The notes: generated by a model not told the origin, from the sequence alone. A stretch of 64,000 bases of DNA from Coxiellaceae bacterium (GCA_029210045.1 JARGNX010000009.1:1-64000); one strand, 5' to 3'. Positions 24,646-33,780 are shown, counted from the first letter of the stretch. Made by a program: numbers and translations.

Positions 24646-25251
24646 ATGACCAGAAGACGTATAGATGATAGTGATTATGATGGTTGTAAACCTAAAAGAA
24701 AGAAGTCTAGATCTAAAAGAGGCCGTTCTGGACTTGAATTGAATTCCTATAATTTAGCTTTACTAAAAGGCAAAAACGCTGATTTGATGGTCGAAGTTAA
24801 ACGTTTGCAAGCAAGGGCTATGCAGTTATGTGTTGCGTTGCGTATAGCTCCAGAGAGCTGCATTCTTGATGTTGATTTAAAAAACATGGCGTTGCGTGTT
24901 GAAGGTAAACAGTATGCTGAGTCTCTTATCAGGCCAGGTATGACTGCATTTCAAAAACGCTACCGTAGAATAAAAGGAACACTGTTCGGTGAAAAAAAGA
25001 TTAACGAATTTTTGCTAACAAAAGCAAGTAAATTAGATCGTTATATAGCTGGTTTGGTGCACCGAATGTCTCCTACGGCCCCAATTGCTGCTGCAAGCTT
25101 TTCGCCAGTACCCGAAGGTAAATCGGTGGTTATGCAGTTTCAACCTGGACTTTTCCATACTGTTTTTCATCAGCGGACAATACGATCTAATTTTGATGAG
25201 GCGCCTGAGGCAGTATGCCCAGCAGACAAAGCGCCCGGCGCTAAGGTGTGA
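24646..25251 (+). CDS. Basic protein with bipartite nuclear-localisation-like N terminus
   Basis: The 201-aa protein starts with MTRRRIDDSDYDGCKPKRKKSRSKRGR, an Arg/Lys-dense run including PKRKKSRSKRGR, a strong nuclear localisation pattern. A helical central part follows (ALLKGKNADLMVEVKRLQARAMQL) and the protein ends in DKAPGAKV. It resembles paralogues A and B in design (basic N terminus, coiled coil, Pro/Ala-rich tail, terminal KV), with similarity such as INEFLLTKASKLD against the A/B YL-DEMQKLL region. Candidate nucleomodulin; the function is unknown. Confidence 0.6.
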   Translation: MTRRRIDDSDYDGCKPKRKKSRSKRGRSGLELNSYNLALLKGKNADLMVEVKRLQARAMQLCVALRIAPESCILDVDLKNMALRVEGKQYAESLIRPGMTAFQKRYRRIKGTLFGEKKINEFLLTKASKLDRYIAGLVHRMSPTAPIAAASFSPVPEGKSVVMQFQPGLFHTVFHQRTIRSNFDEAPEAVCPADKAPGAKV

Positions 25252-25350
25252 ATAATACAAAGTTAGTTATCTTAAGCGACCAACTGGACATCTGCATATC
25301 TGCTGTCTATGATTGAGTGACACCTTAATACGATGGACGAGGAGCAACTC

Positions 25351-27036
25351 ATGGGCGATACCACCAGTGATCAAGTGATACAAATTTTGCACGAAGCCGG
25401 TATACGCCGTGCCTACGGGGTGCCTGGCGATGCCACCGACTTAATGCTGGCTTCCATCCATACCCGTGATGATTTTGATTTTATTTTGTGCCGTCATGAA
25501 GAGGCAGCTGGCTTTATGGCCAGTGCGCATGCCAAACTGACTGGTGAGATGGGTGTCATCTTAGCCTGCCAAGGCCCCGGTTCAGCGCATTTACCGAATG
25601 CGATGTATGATGCCAAGTTAGATAAAGTGCCCATGTTGGTCTTGACGGGGCAAATTGAAAGCGCACAAATTGGCACCGGTGCTGTACAAGAAATCAACCA
25701 AATCTTATTATTTGAAGATTGTACTTGTTTTAACCGTGAAGTGCGTACGGCTGAAAACTTAGTTGATATTTTACAATTAGCCATTCAATCGGCTTTGGTG
25801 CATCGCAGTGTGGCGCATGTATCGATTGCCACTGATGTGTTGCGTAAAGCAGCAGTAAAACGTATGCCTAGCACGGCTGTTTATAATATGCCGCATCGAG
25901 TAACACCGACAGATGACTTACTTGATAAAGCCGCAAAAATATTAAATAGCAAAAGTAATGTCACTATATTATATGGCGGTGGCACTCGCGGTGCGGTAGA
26001 TGAGTTATTGCAATGTGCAGATTTGTTGCAATCACCGATTGTGCATACCGTAAGATCGAAAGAAATTGTTGATAATAATAATCCGCACTATGCGGGCGGA
26101 ATTGGTTTTAAAGGATCAAAAAACGGTTGTCACTTCGTTAAAGATTGTGATGCCTTATTAATTGTTGGTTGCGCGTTTGCTTGGCGAGAATTTTACCCTG
26201 AAGATGTGCCGATTGTGCAAATTGATATCGATGCACAACGTATTGGCGTACGTTGTAAAGTAGAAGTTGGTCTGATTGGTGATGCTAAATTAACCTTGGC
26301 TGAACTGGCACCAAAATTAAAAGCTAAAAAAGAAGGTGTATTTTTAAAAGAGGCGCAGAAAGATCATGCCAATGCAATTGAGTCCCTAGAAAAAGAAGCG
26401 CAAATTAAAGAAGGTAAAGATATTTCTTCACCGATTTTAACTGATGTGATTAGTCGCTTTGCTGATGATGATGCCATCTTTACTGTCGATGCCGGAACGG
26501 TATCGGTGTGGGCTAATAACTGGTTGCGTTTAAATGGCGTGCAACGCTTGATTGGTAGTACGGAATTAGGAACTTTAGGTTTTGGTATGCCAGCAGCATT
26601 AGGTTGTCAAATTGCTGAGCCCAAAAAGCAAGTGATTGCATTGGTGGGTGATGGTGGTTTTCATATGACCATGGGTGATTTTGCTACGGCTATGAAATAC
26701 AACTTACCAATCATTGTGGTGATTTATAATAATTTTTCGTACCACTTTATTGAGTTAGAGCAAATGAAAGAAGGTGTGGCGCAATGCTATACCCATTTAA
26801 CTAATCCGGATTATGCTGCATTGGCGAGAGCGTTTGGTGCGGAAGGTTTTACCATTACCAAGCCTGAAGAGTTGGAGGATACCATTCAAGCGGCGTTTAG
26901 TTGTGGTAAACCATGTATTGTCGATGTGCATACTAGGCGTGATGAACTCATTAAGCCTAATAAATTAACGGTTTCTTTAGTAACAAATTTCATGAAGGGT
27001 ATGATTAAGACTAAGCTGTCGAAATCTAACAGTTAA
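25351..27036 (+). CDS. ThDP-dependent pyruvate oxidase/dehydrogenase-like enzyme (PoxB-like)
   Basis: The 561-aa protein has the three domains of the acetolactate synthase/pyruvate oxidase family: a PYR domain with the catalytic Glu in RHEEAAGFMA, a central domain (ILYGGGTRGAVDELL), and a PP domain with the ThDP motif GDGGFHMTMGDFATAM...YNN. Pyruvate:quinone oxidoreductase converts pyruvate to acetate and CO2; the lack of acetolactate-synthase features favours PoxB, but other substrates are possible. GAGGAG (25339-25344) precedes the ATG at 25351; the ATG at 25333 would overlap this site. The basic C-terminal end (KGMIKTKLSKSNS) could associate with the membrane. Confidence 0.82.
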   Translation: MGDTTSDQVIQILHEAGIRRAYGVPGDATDLMLASIHTRDDFDFILCRHEEAAGFMASAHAKLTGEMGVILACQGPGSAHLPNAMYDAKLDKVPMLVLTGQIESAQIGTGAVQEINQILLFEDCTCFNREVRTAENLVDILQLAIQSALVHRSVAHVSIATDVLRKAAVKRMPSTAVYNMPHRVTPTDDLLDKAAKILNSKSNVTILYGGGTRGAVDELLQCADLLQSPIVHTVRSKEIVDNNNPHYAGGIGFKGSKNGCHFVKDCDALLIVGCAFAWREFYPEDVPIVQIDIDAQRIGVRCKVEVGLIGDAKLTLAELAPKLKAKKEGVFLKEAQKDHANAIESLEKEAQIKEGKDISSPILTDVISRFADDDAIFTVDAGTVSVWANNWLRLNGVQRLIGSTELGTLGFGMPAALGCQIAEPKKQVIALVGDGGFHMTMGDFATAMKYNLPIIVVIYNNFSYHFIELEQMKEGVAQCYTHLTNPDYAALARAFGAEGFTITKPEELEDTIQAAFSCGKPCIVDVHTRRDELIKPNKLTVSLVTNFMKGMIKTKLSKSNS

Positions 27037-27042
27037 CTTTTC

Positions 27043-27072
27043 CTGTCATCCCGGCCCCCGAGCCGGGATCCA
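27043..27072. repeat. Dispersed repeat, copy 2 (CGGCCCCCGAGCCGGGATCC)
   Basis: Located just after the PoxB-like gene and nearly identical to the copy after radA (4864-4893): TGTCATCcCGGCCCCCGAG against TGTCATCtCGGCCCCCGAG. Both copies sit immediately downstream of a gene. Confidence 0.8.
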
Positions 27073-27088
27073 GAGGTTACCCATATAT

Positions 27089-27109
27089 AAAAACACCAGG
27101 GGTGTTTTT
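27089..27109 (+). terminator. Terminator after the PoxB-like gene
   Basis: AAAAACACC (27089-27097) and GGTGTTTTT (27101-27109) form a perfect 9-bp stem around AGG, ending in T5. Confidence 0.88.
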
Positions 27110-27155
27110 CTTCAAATTAAATCAATAAAATCATTTGGTTATTTAATATTTAAAA

Positions 27156-27188
27156 CGTAATATTTCGTTAATCCTGGGAGAGTATAAT
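27156..27188 (+). promoter_or_regulatory. PmrA-like box with -10 box upstream of the His-rich membrane protein gene
   Basis: cGTAATATT (27156-27164), TC, gTTAATCCT (27167-27175), seven bases (27176-27182), TATAAT (27183-27188). Another near-perfect single half-site, tTTAATATT, lies at 27142-27150. Spacing is identical to the site at 6295. Confidence 0.62.
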
Positions 27189-27246
27189 AATCACAAATAA
27201 CATTATGAAAGTTTAAAGTATTTGCGTATAAAGTGGGTAAAGTATC

Positions 27247-28938
27247 ATGGCAAGAAGAAGTAGAGCAATCAGAAGAAAAAATCGCTTACAAGCAGAAGTA
27301 GCAGCACAGCAAGCAGTCTATGAAGCAAGCCCAGAAGGCCGGCAAGCTACACGCGCTAGTTGGATGGATCAAGCAAGCAGAGCGGCTCGTGCGCAACGAT
27401 TAGCAAATCCTCCTGAACAGTCAGCACCGGTAAGTGGTGGTGCTGAATACCAACCAACACCATCACCAAGCCCCGTGGGTGCCGCATTAGAAGTGGGTAC
27501 TCGAGTAGGCATGGGTGCTTTAATGGCCTCGTTAGCTAGTAAAGCAGCGATTAAATATTTAATGGAACCTTCAGCGCATACACATCACTCTCATTCAGCC
27601 ACTTCTCTTCATTTAGCACCTACACATCACGCCCAACCAATGCATTTGGTAACGCCTACAGGTCATTTTACGACGGCTCACTTTGCGGCATTTTCCTATG
27701 TTGGTGTCATGATGATTGGAGGCTGGGCTTATACCTTAGCACAAACAGCTAAGTCACCTAATGTTAATCGTCACCAACTGACAAATGTGGCTATCCAAAC
27801 GGGTGTGGCAACGACCATTGGCACCACGGTGTTTGGTGGATTTGCTAAAAAAGCATTAGCCGCAGGAGGACCGATTGCATTCTTTGCTATTAATGCGGTG
27901 ATGTTTGCCAAGTCAGCATTCAGCGCTATGCAAAATCATTGGCATGCACGAAAATTAAGAAAAAATGGCAAGGCAAATAGTCGGGCTTATAAAACCTATA
28001 TAGCTAAGCGTAACCAACATGCAACAGCTGCAAGCTTACATGGAATTGGTGCTATTGGTACGGGGATTCTTATTACTTTTGCACCAGTGATTGCGTTGGG
28101 TTGGACAATTGCTACGGCAGCCGCAAGTGCAGGAGCACAGTTATTTCCATTAGTTGCGCGCCTCTTTCGTAAGAAGAAAAAACCAGCACAACAGCAGACT
28201 AACACGGTTACTAATAACACCGATCACCCACGTGAGCATGTTTTGCAAGGTGCGCGTATGACTAGCCGTATTGCGATTCAGCATGTAGCAAGTGAACAAC
28301 AGCACCATACTCATGCCGTTAAAGCTTGGAGTGAGACACATGAGCAGTTGCATCGTAATGCGGGGGTTCGCAGTTATGATTTGCGACATCATTATCGACA
28401 TGGTTTGTTCCACCCAGTGAAAGATTCAGTTGCGCCAATTGCTCAGCCATCACCTCGTGATGCAGTGACAATGAAAGCTCGGATGCTAGGTGTATTGCAG
28501 CATGCGATTGATAAAGCAAAAGAGGATTTAGGTAATAATCCAAACTATGTAAAAGAAGGCATGTTGCAGCGTAAATTAAAGCTAGCTAGAACGTTATATC
28601 ATTCAGTGCGAGAAGATGCGGTTACGGTTAATAGTGTGCATCAAGCGGTTAAGACGAATAAAGGCAATATGCTTCAGCTCAGTGCTTTGTCATCATTTAG
28701 GCGTCGCGTGGGTCATATGCAGTCTGTGGTTGAGTCGGTTGAATATTATGCGGCTTGGCTGGATGCGCATCAGCAGGGCAAGACTGAAGTAGATCACAGT
28801 GATTTACGTTATCAACATGATGATGGTTACCTTATTGAGGCAAAATGTTTACAGAAGCATCAGCCAGAGGCTGTTACTGGTGATGCGCCAGGTGATAGTC
28901 CTGAAGAACAGCAGCATCTTACACCTGCTATGCGTTAA
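27247..28938 (+). CDS. His-rich multi-helix membrane protein of unknown function, candidate effector
   Basis: The 563-aa protein has no known relative that I can name. The N terminus is very basic (MARRSRAIRRKNRLQ). Hydrophobic segments lie at about 78-97, 140-162, 180-220 and 258-285. Between the first two is a His cluster (SAHTHHSHSATSLHLAPTHH) and after the last a basic hinge (RLFRKKKKPAQQQ), then a long helical His-rich part (LRHHYRHGLFHP) and an acidic tail. Hydrophobic helices without a signal peptide, with large soluble ends, are common among type IV effectors that insert into host membranes. The PmrA-like promoter supports this; the rest is inference. Confidence 0.6.
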   Translation: MARRSRAIRRKNRLQAEVAAQQAVYEASPEGRQATRASWMDQASRAARAQRLANPPEQSAPVSGGAEYQPTPSPSPVGAALEVGTRVGMGALMASLASKAAIKYLMEPSAHTHHSHSATSLHLAPTHHAQPMHLVTPTGHFTTAHFAAFSYVGVMMIGGWAYTLAQTAKSPNVNRHQLTNVAIQTGVATTIGTTVFGGFAKKALAAGGPIAFFAINAVMFAKSAFSAMQNHWHARKLRKNGKANSRAYKTYIAKRNQHATAASLHGIGAIGTGILITFAPVIALGWTIATAAASAGAQLFPLVARLFRKKKKPAQQQTNTVTNNTDHPREHVLQGARMTSRIAIQHVASEQQHHTHAVKAWSETHEQLHRNAGVRSYDLRHHYRHGLFHPVKDSVAPIAQPSPRDAVTMKARMLGVLQHAIDKAKEDLGNNPNYVKEGMLQRKLKLARTLYHSVREDAVTVNSVHQAVKTNKGNMLQLSALSSFRRRVGHMQSVVESVEYYAAWLDAHQQGKTEVDHSDLRYQHDDGYLIEAKCLQKHQPEAVTGDAPGDSPEEQQHLTPAMR

Positions 28939-28973
28939 GTCGTAACAGTGCCGAGTGCGGGACATGAGGCAAA

Positions 28974-29498
28974 CTAACTGATGGCGATGATTGATTCGCT
29001 TGGCGTTAACGAAATATTACTCGGTTCTACGTATATATCCGCATAAAACGAAATCGTATGGCTGAATGTATCGTAAAACTGAAAATCTAAATCATCTGTA
29101 ATGTATTCAGCAACACTGGGGTCTAATCGCATTACTGCGAATGAGTCAGCGACTGAATCCTGATCCTGGCAATGTGAGTTTAGGTTGTTGTAGTGCATCT
29201 TAAATGACTGCTGTGGATCGAGCTCAAAGCCCTCGGTGCTAGCGCCGTTGCTGTCTTTTACTGGAAAGCTGCTAAAGTGACTGCCATTGATGGGGGTTAG
29301 GCATCTGATGCGGTAAACGTTATTGCTTGGATTGTGGGTTTTATTGATATGGCTAACGACATACCAGGGGTGGTTCGAGGTATTAACGACGGTAATGTCC
29401 ATCGACCGCAGGTTGGAACCCATGCTGGTAATATTAAAGGCTAATGTTGGCGCAGATAATGTACAACCAAGCAGTAGTGTAATTATTGATCTATTCAT
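28974..29498 (-). CDS. Secreted/periplasmic protein of unknown function
   Basis: The 174-aa protein has a cleavable signal peptide (MNRSIITLLLGCTLSAPTLA|FNI). The mature part is polar and Ser/Asn-rich with two Cys (YRIRCLTP, NSHCQDQ) that may pair. No family is recognised. The gene is divergent from accA and convergent with the His-rich membrane protein gene, with a 35-base gap. Confidence 0.65.
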   Translation of the reverse strand: MNRSIITLLLGCTLSAPTLAFNITSMGSNLRSMDITVVNTSNHPWYVVSHINKTHNPSNNVYRIRCLTPINGSHFSSFPVKDSNGASTEGFELDPQQSFKMHYNNLNSHCQDQDSVADSFAVMRLDPSVAEYITDDLDFQFYDTFSHTISFYADIYVEPSNISLTPSESIIAIS

Positions 29499-29611
29499 CG
29501 TTGAGCTCTCATACCTGATATAATTCAGCGCGGACTATAAGGTATAATTAGCTAATGAGCAATATCTTGTTATAATTGTCACTAAGTAAGCTAAGAACCA
29601 ACGGAAACCAC

Positions 29612-30559
29612 ATGAATTTAAACTATTTAGATTTCGAACAGCCCATTGCTGAATTGCAGGAAAAGATCGAAGAACTGCGTCGAGTCGGCAATGATCAAGA
29701 TATTAATCTGTCAGAAGAAATATCCAAACTGGAAGAAAAGCGTGATAGCTTGACGCGCAGTATTTTTGAGTCGTTAAAGGCTTCACAAGTGGTACAGATG
29801 GCGCGGCACCCGCAACGTCCTTATACCCAGGATTATATAGAAAGTATTTTTACAGAATTTGATGAGCTAGAAGGTGATCGTCACTTCGCTAAGGCGCAAG
29901 CGATTATTGGTGGTATGGCACGTTTGGATGGTCGACCAGTGATGATTATTGGTCATCAAAAAGGTCGTACAACGAAAGAAAATGTTGAGCGTAATTTTAG
30001 CATGGCAAACCCGGAAGGCTTTCGCAAAGCATTGCGCTTAATGAAAATGGCAGAGCGTTTTAATATGCCTGTGATTACTTTTATTGATACTAAAGGCGCT
30101 TATCCTGGTATTGGTGCCGAAGAGCGTAATCAGTCTGAAGCCATCGCACGTAACCTATTGGAAATGTCACAACTGCGTACACCGATTGTTTGTGTAGTGA
30201 TTGGTGAAGGTTGTTCAGGTGGAGCGTTAGCGATTGGTGTCGGTGATCGTATTATTATGTTGCAATATGCCTACTATTCAGTGATCTCACCTGAAGGTTG
30301 TGCATCGATTTTATGGCGCAGTGCCGAAAAAGCCAGTGATGCGGCGGAAGCATTGGGTTTAACGGCGGATCGTTTATTTGAACTCGGTTTGGTGGATGAG
30401 GTGTTGCCTGAACCGTTAGGTGGGGCGCATCGTGATCCAAAGGCTATGTGCGCGCTGATTAAATCGCATATTATTTCCAACATTAATAGCCTTGAAGCAC
30501 TGACGACTGAGCAGTTACTAGAAAATCGATACCAAAAACTTACTGCGGTTGGTCGTTAA
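29612..30559 (+). CDS. accA: Acetyl-CoA carboxylase carboxyltransferase subunit alpha
   Basis: AccA forms the carboxyltransferase with AccD and transfers CO2 from carboxybiotin to acetyl-CoA, making malonyl-CoA. The 315-aa protein is full length: N-terminal [30 protein letters not shown], the oxyanion region [15 protein letters not shown], and [23 protein letters not shown]. The ATG at 29612 fits the family N terminus; a codon at 29576 would add 12 unsupported residues. TATAAT at 29543-29548 may be the promoter. tilS follows after 4 bases. Confidence 0.97.
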   Translation: MNLNYLDFEQPIAELQEKIEELRRVGNDQDINLSEEISKLEEKRDSLTRSIFESLKASQVVQMARHPQRPYTQDYIESIFTEFDELEGDRHFAKAQAIIGGMARLDGRPVMIIGHQKGRTTKENVERNFSMANPEGFRKALRLMKMAERFNMPVITFIDTKGAYPGIGAEERNQSEAIARNLLEMSQLRTPIVCVVIGEGCSGGALAIGVGDRIIMLQYAYYSVISPEGCASILWRSAEKASDAAEALGLTADRLFELGLVDEVLPEPLGGAHRDPKAMCALIKSHIISNINSLEALTTEQLLENRYQKLTAVGR

Positions 30560-30563
30560 TACT

Positions 30564-31817
30564 ATGTCTTCTGATTTTCAATCCATTATGCGCCGCTATA
30601 GCGGCGCTTCACGTTGGTTGGTCGCATTCAGTGGAGGAATGGATTCCACGGTATTATTGCATCGCTTGGTGCACCTGCGTCAGCAATTAAATGATGCGCC
30701 GTCTTTAGTGGCTGTGCATATTCATCATGGATTGAACGATCAGGCGGATCAATGGTTGCAACAATGCCAGCAATTATGTCAACAATGGAAAGTTGAATTT
30801 ATTGCTCACACCGTCACAGAAGCATGCGATTCAAAAGACAGTATGGAAGCGTGGGCGCGACAGCAGCGCTACCAAATATTTCAACAAATGGCTCAAGCTG
30901 ATGATGTGTTTATCACAGCGCACCATCAAAGCGATCAAGTGGAAACTTTGTTATTGCAAAGTCTACGTGGAGCTGGACCTTACGGTTTGGCAGGTATGCC
31001 TTTGGTAAAAAAACTAGGATGCGCGGAACTATTAAGGCCGTTGATTAACGAAACACGGCAAGATTTATTGCTGTATGCATTAAAATATAAATTGAAATGG
31101 ATTAATGATCCCAGCAATGCGAATACCTTAATCGATCGTAACTATGTGCGTCATCAAGTGGTTCCTGTGTTGTATCAGCGTTGGCCATCCATGAATAAAA
31201 CCATGGCACGTAGCGCGCGTTTATTAGCAGACAGTTTAACCTTGCTTGATGACTTGGCTCAAATCGATTTGCCGCATGTATTATCTGAATGGCCGAACTG
31301 TTTATCGATAGCAGGCTTGCAAACGTTATCATTCATTAGGCAGCAACATGTGATTCGTTATTGGTTGCGGCAGCGTTCATTGCCATTGCCCAGCGAAGAT
31401 CAATTACAGCAACTATTTGATGCGGTAATTGCGGCAGCAGAAGATGCGCAGCCGCTATTAACATGGACATACCAGGGCGTGACTGTAGTGGCTCGCCGTT
31501 ATCGTGATATGTTGCATATTATGCCAGCGATTGATCATCAGTTGTTAAGCGTTGTTGAAGAATGGGATACCAAAACAACGTTGGCGATCACGTCTGATGT
31601 AATATTAGATTATGCAGATTTTTTTGCTGATAACACGGCTTATGCTAATCAGACTCTGCAGGTTAAATGGAATCAATCGGGCGCTTCAATTAAAAAGTTT
31701 TTTCAATCAAAAAATATTCCCACCTGGTTACGTACTTTGATGCCGGTTTTCTATAAGGATGAGCAGCGTATTAGTGATATCAGTTATCATGCGCTTGTTG
31801 GGAAACTGTTAGATTAA
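30564..31817 (+). CDS. tilS: tRNA(Ile)-lysidine synthetase
   Basis: TilS converts C34 of the CAU-anticodon tRNA(Ile) to lysidine so that it reads AUA. The 417-aa protein has the PP-loop AFSGGMDSTVLLHRL, the family VHIHHGLN and AHHQSDQVETLLLQSLRGAGPYGLAGM segments, the LLRPL core and an RN-VRH motif, with a C-terminal domain (KKFFQSKNIPTWLRTLMPVF). It starts 4 bases after accA, a common gammaproteobacterial pairing, and overlaps the convergent gene at its 3' end by 4 bases. Confidence 0.95.
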   Translation: MSSDFQSIMRRYSGASRWLVAFSGGMDSTVLLHRLVHLRQQLNDAPSLVAVHIHHGLNDQADQWLQQCQQLCQQWKVEFIAHTVTEACDSKDSMEAWARQQRYQIFQQMAQADDVFITAHHQSDQVETLLLQSLRGAGPYGLAGMPLVKKLGCAELLRPLINETRQDLLLYALKYKLKWINDPSNANTLIDRNYVRHQVVPVLYQRWPSMNKTMARSARLLADSLTLLDDLAQIDLPHVLSEWPNCLSIAGLQTLSFIRQQHVIRYWLRQRSLPLPSEDQLQQLFDAVIAAAEDAQPLLTWTYQGVTVVARRYRDMLHIMPAIDHQLLSVVEEWDTKTTLAITSDVILDYADFFADNTAYANQTLQVKWNQSGASIKKFFQSKNIPTWLRTLMPVFYKDEQRISDISYHALVGKLLD

Positions 31818-32044
31818 ATTCTTAGGTTTAATGCAGGAATAATCACTTCGGCTCTTGGTGCTGTTGCTCGTTGATGACAATTCTGAATGATTCCTTTGCA
31901 AAATGCATATAAAAAAGCAGAAGCGGTAAGCATCGCAAGACAAACGCCAGCAGCTGCTACTAATGCTCCCCAAGATTGTTGTGGTGTGATCACTGGTTGT
32001 GGTGATGCTTGAAAGAATGTGGTGCTATTGGCGCTAATATTCAT
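31814..32044 (-). CDS. Small single-span membrane protein
   Basis: The 76-aa protein has one transmembrane helix at about 26-49 (GALVAAAGVCLAMLTASAFLYAF), a Ser/Thr/Pro-rich N terminus and a short basic C-terminal side. It overlaps the upstream gene by ATGA (32041-32044), which implies translational coupling and supports both as real genes. No family is recognised. Confidence 0.55.
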   Translation of the reverse strand: MNISANSTTFFQASPQPVITPQQSWGALVAAAGVCLAMLTASAFLYAFCKGIIQNCHQRATAPRAEVIIPALNLRI

Positions 32045-32361
32045 GATGAAAAGCTTACTAAGTCTTGTAATTGGGTGTAATCACTTTCGCTGTCATATGA
32101 ACTGCTACTAACAATCGAGTTGTTGCGCTGTTTTTCTACTTGGTTTTCATCGAGTTTATTACAAAGCTTGTTGCACTGACATCTTATGTAGAAGGCTCCG
32201 ATGACAACGATCAATGAGCCTAGTGTGGCAACGACTGACCACATGATAATTTGTTGCGGTAGACTCAAGACTGACCATGGTGAGTTGGTGGTATTGTAGG
32301 TTTGCATTGGGTTGGTTGGTATACCTGGACGTGTTGGGTCATAGTCTTGAAAAATTCCCAT
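32041..32361 (-). CDS. Small single-span membrane protein with Ser-rich acidic tail
   Basis: The 106-aa protein has one transmembrane helix at about 37-59 (IIMWSVVATLGSLIVVIGAFYI), followed by a Cys pair region (RCQCNKLCNKL) and a Ser/Asp/Glu-rich tail (SSSSYDSESDYTQL). The architecture matches its downstream partner at 31814. The acidic serine tail could be a host-kinase substrate, but this is only inference. Confidence 0.55.
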   Translation of the reverse strand: MGIFQDYDPTRPGIPTNPMQTYNTTNSPWSVLSLPQQIIMWSVVATLGSLIVVIGAFYIRCQCNKLCNKLDENQVEKQRNNSIVSSSSYDSESDYTQLQDLVSFSS

Positions 32362-32466
32362 GGTGCGGACCTTGTTCAGTATTTAATTTGAGCGCAATAA
32401 TGCCGATGATTGTATTGGTTTGCAACGATATCAGTTTTACTAATAGCTAGTTATTTATTTTGTTGA

Positions 32467-33516
32467 TTACACCGCGGTGGCTACAAATGCTGGTGGGTCG
32501 AACGCTTCGCCGCTACTGCTTCTCACCGAATCGGTTTGTGAGGCGGTCTCATCTTTATCGGCTTTGGCTATTAACGGTTGCCGTGCTGGTTGTTTTGATT
32601 TACACCACAGTGATACCGATTGCGATGTGGTATCAACATACAATGCGGTTTTTTGATGGTAACCCACTACGGTCAGCGCAGTCATCGGTAGGAAGATAGC
32701 CAGGTACCAGTCGATTTGACCGAAAAAGTTAGTGTATTGCGCTGAATCATTGATCGCATAAAATAAATTACAAGTCATGGCGGCAGCAGCAATCATCATG
32801 CGTTTACTGCAGGAGCAAGTTGCGGGTTGCTTTGAGATATTGTTGGTATTACTGCTTTGGTAGCTGTTATTCGATGCGCGTACAAATAAATCTAAAGCCC
32901 CCCATAAGGCCATATCTTTAATGATTGCACCAAGATTGAAGTGATTGAACTGCAGTGCGGAATCACTGTCGAGCGTTAATTTTGCAATGCTGAGGCGAGT
33001 AATAATCATGCGCATTGGAGTCGCGATAGGTTTAATATATAGCCCGGGAAATGTCGACGTTTTGTTTAATAGGCGATTATTGTCTATTAACGATTTATCG
33101 TGATAGCTTGCAGCAAATAGCGCAAGCTGGATATTCTCAACGGCCGTGCTTAATAGCAGTAACATGCCTGAGTACAATAGCGCGTTGGCTATGGTAGTTG
33201 ATTCTAAATCGGCTGTGCCATCACGCAGAGTTTCATAAAAGCGAAAATACTCCCAGCCGGTATATAACAATCCGACGGTCATAGCGGCAATGGCTTTTGT
33301 GCGGCTGCAGCGTTTGTTTGGTTGTGGGGTGCTGCCATCAATTGGCAGGTATTTGTCTGCTTGTGGTCCAGCTGCTGGTTCGGGCTTGCGAGTTTGGGTT
33401 AATTTGCAGTAGGAGATGGCAGTGGCGCAGGTTAGCCAAAGGGCAGAATAGACCCAAAATTCATGTTGCTGATAGTCTTTGTAGTGTGTGATGGGGTTGG
33501 CTTGCTTCGGTGCCAT
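32467..33516 (-). CDS. Multi-span membrane protein of unknown function
   Basis: The 349-aa protein starts at an ATG (33516) with AAGG 7 bases upstream; an in-frame GTG at 33597 would add 27 residues with no good ribosome site. About six hydrophobic helices are visible: FWVYSALWLTCATAISY, KAIAAMTVGLLYTGWEYF, a Leu-rich stretch near ALLYSGMLLLLSTAVE, IKDMALWGALDLFVRA, RMMIAAAAMTCNLFYA and WYLAIFLPMTALTVVGY. The C terminus is Ser/Asp/Glu-rich. Topology and aromatic content recall the riboswitch-controlled protein at 39561, but homology is unproven. It may form a cassette with the two small membrane genes downstream. Confidence 0.55.
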   Translation of the reverse strand: MAPKQANPITHYKDYQQHEFWVYSALWLTCATAISYCKLTQTRKPEPAAGPQADKYLPIDGSTPQPNKRCSRTKAIAAMTVGLLYTGWEYFRFYETLRDGTADLESTTIANALLYSGMLLLLSTAVENIQLALFAASYHDKSLIDNNRLLNKTSTFPGLYIKPIATPMRMIITRLSIAKLTLDSDSALQFNHFNLGAIIKDMALWGALDLFVRASNNSYQSSNTNNISKQPATCSCSKRMMIAAAAMTCNLFYAINDSAQYTNFFGQIDWYLAIFLPMTALTVVGYHQKTALYVDTTSQSVSLWCKSKQPARQPLIAKADKDETASQTDSVRSSSGEAFDPPAFVATAV

Positions 33517-33670
33517 GCAGGCGCCTTTGATACCTGCAACGATGACTCTGGCGCTTGTAAAAATTTGTCCACTATTCAAAACGTTACCCTCTATCACTAC
33601 AATACCATTACGCTATGTCGAATATATCCTAACAGTTGGATATGACAAAAATATGACCCATTGTAATGGA

Positions 33671-33734
33671 GGGGGTCAAGTCTTGAATTATAAGGTCTGC
33701 GTTTGCAGGCCTTATAATTCAAGACTTGCCCCCC
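33671..33734. repeat. Large near-perfect inverted repeat (MITE/REP-like element) before lepA
   Basis: Arms of 30 bases, starting GGGGGTCAAGTCTTGAATTA on the left and ending with its complement on the right, flank a 4-base GTTT loop. There are only two non-Watson-Crick positions, one a possible G-U pair. GGGGTCA(A/G)GTCTTG-type termini are known from small elements associated with REP-type (Y1) transposases. It ends 46 bases before the lepA start and could form a very stable RNA hairpin in the lepA leader. Confidence 0.8.
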
Positions 33735-33780
33735 TAATTGCGATAGAATACCAGCATTTTGGACGGGTAATAAAACACAC

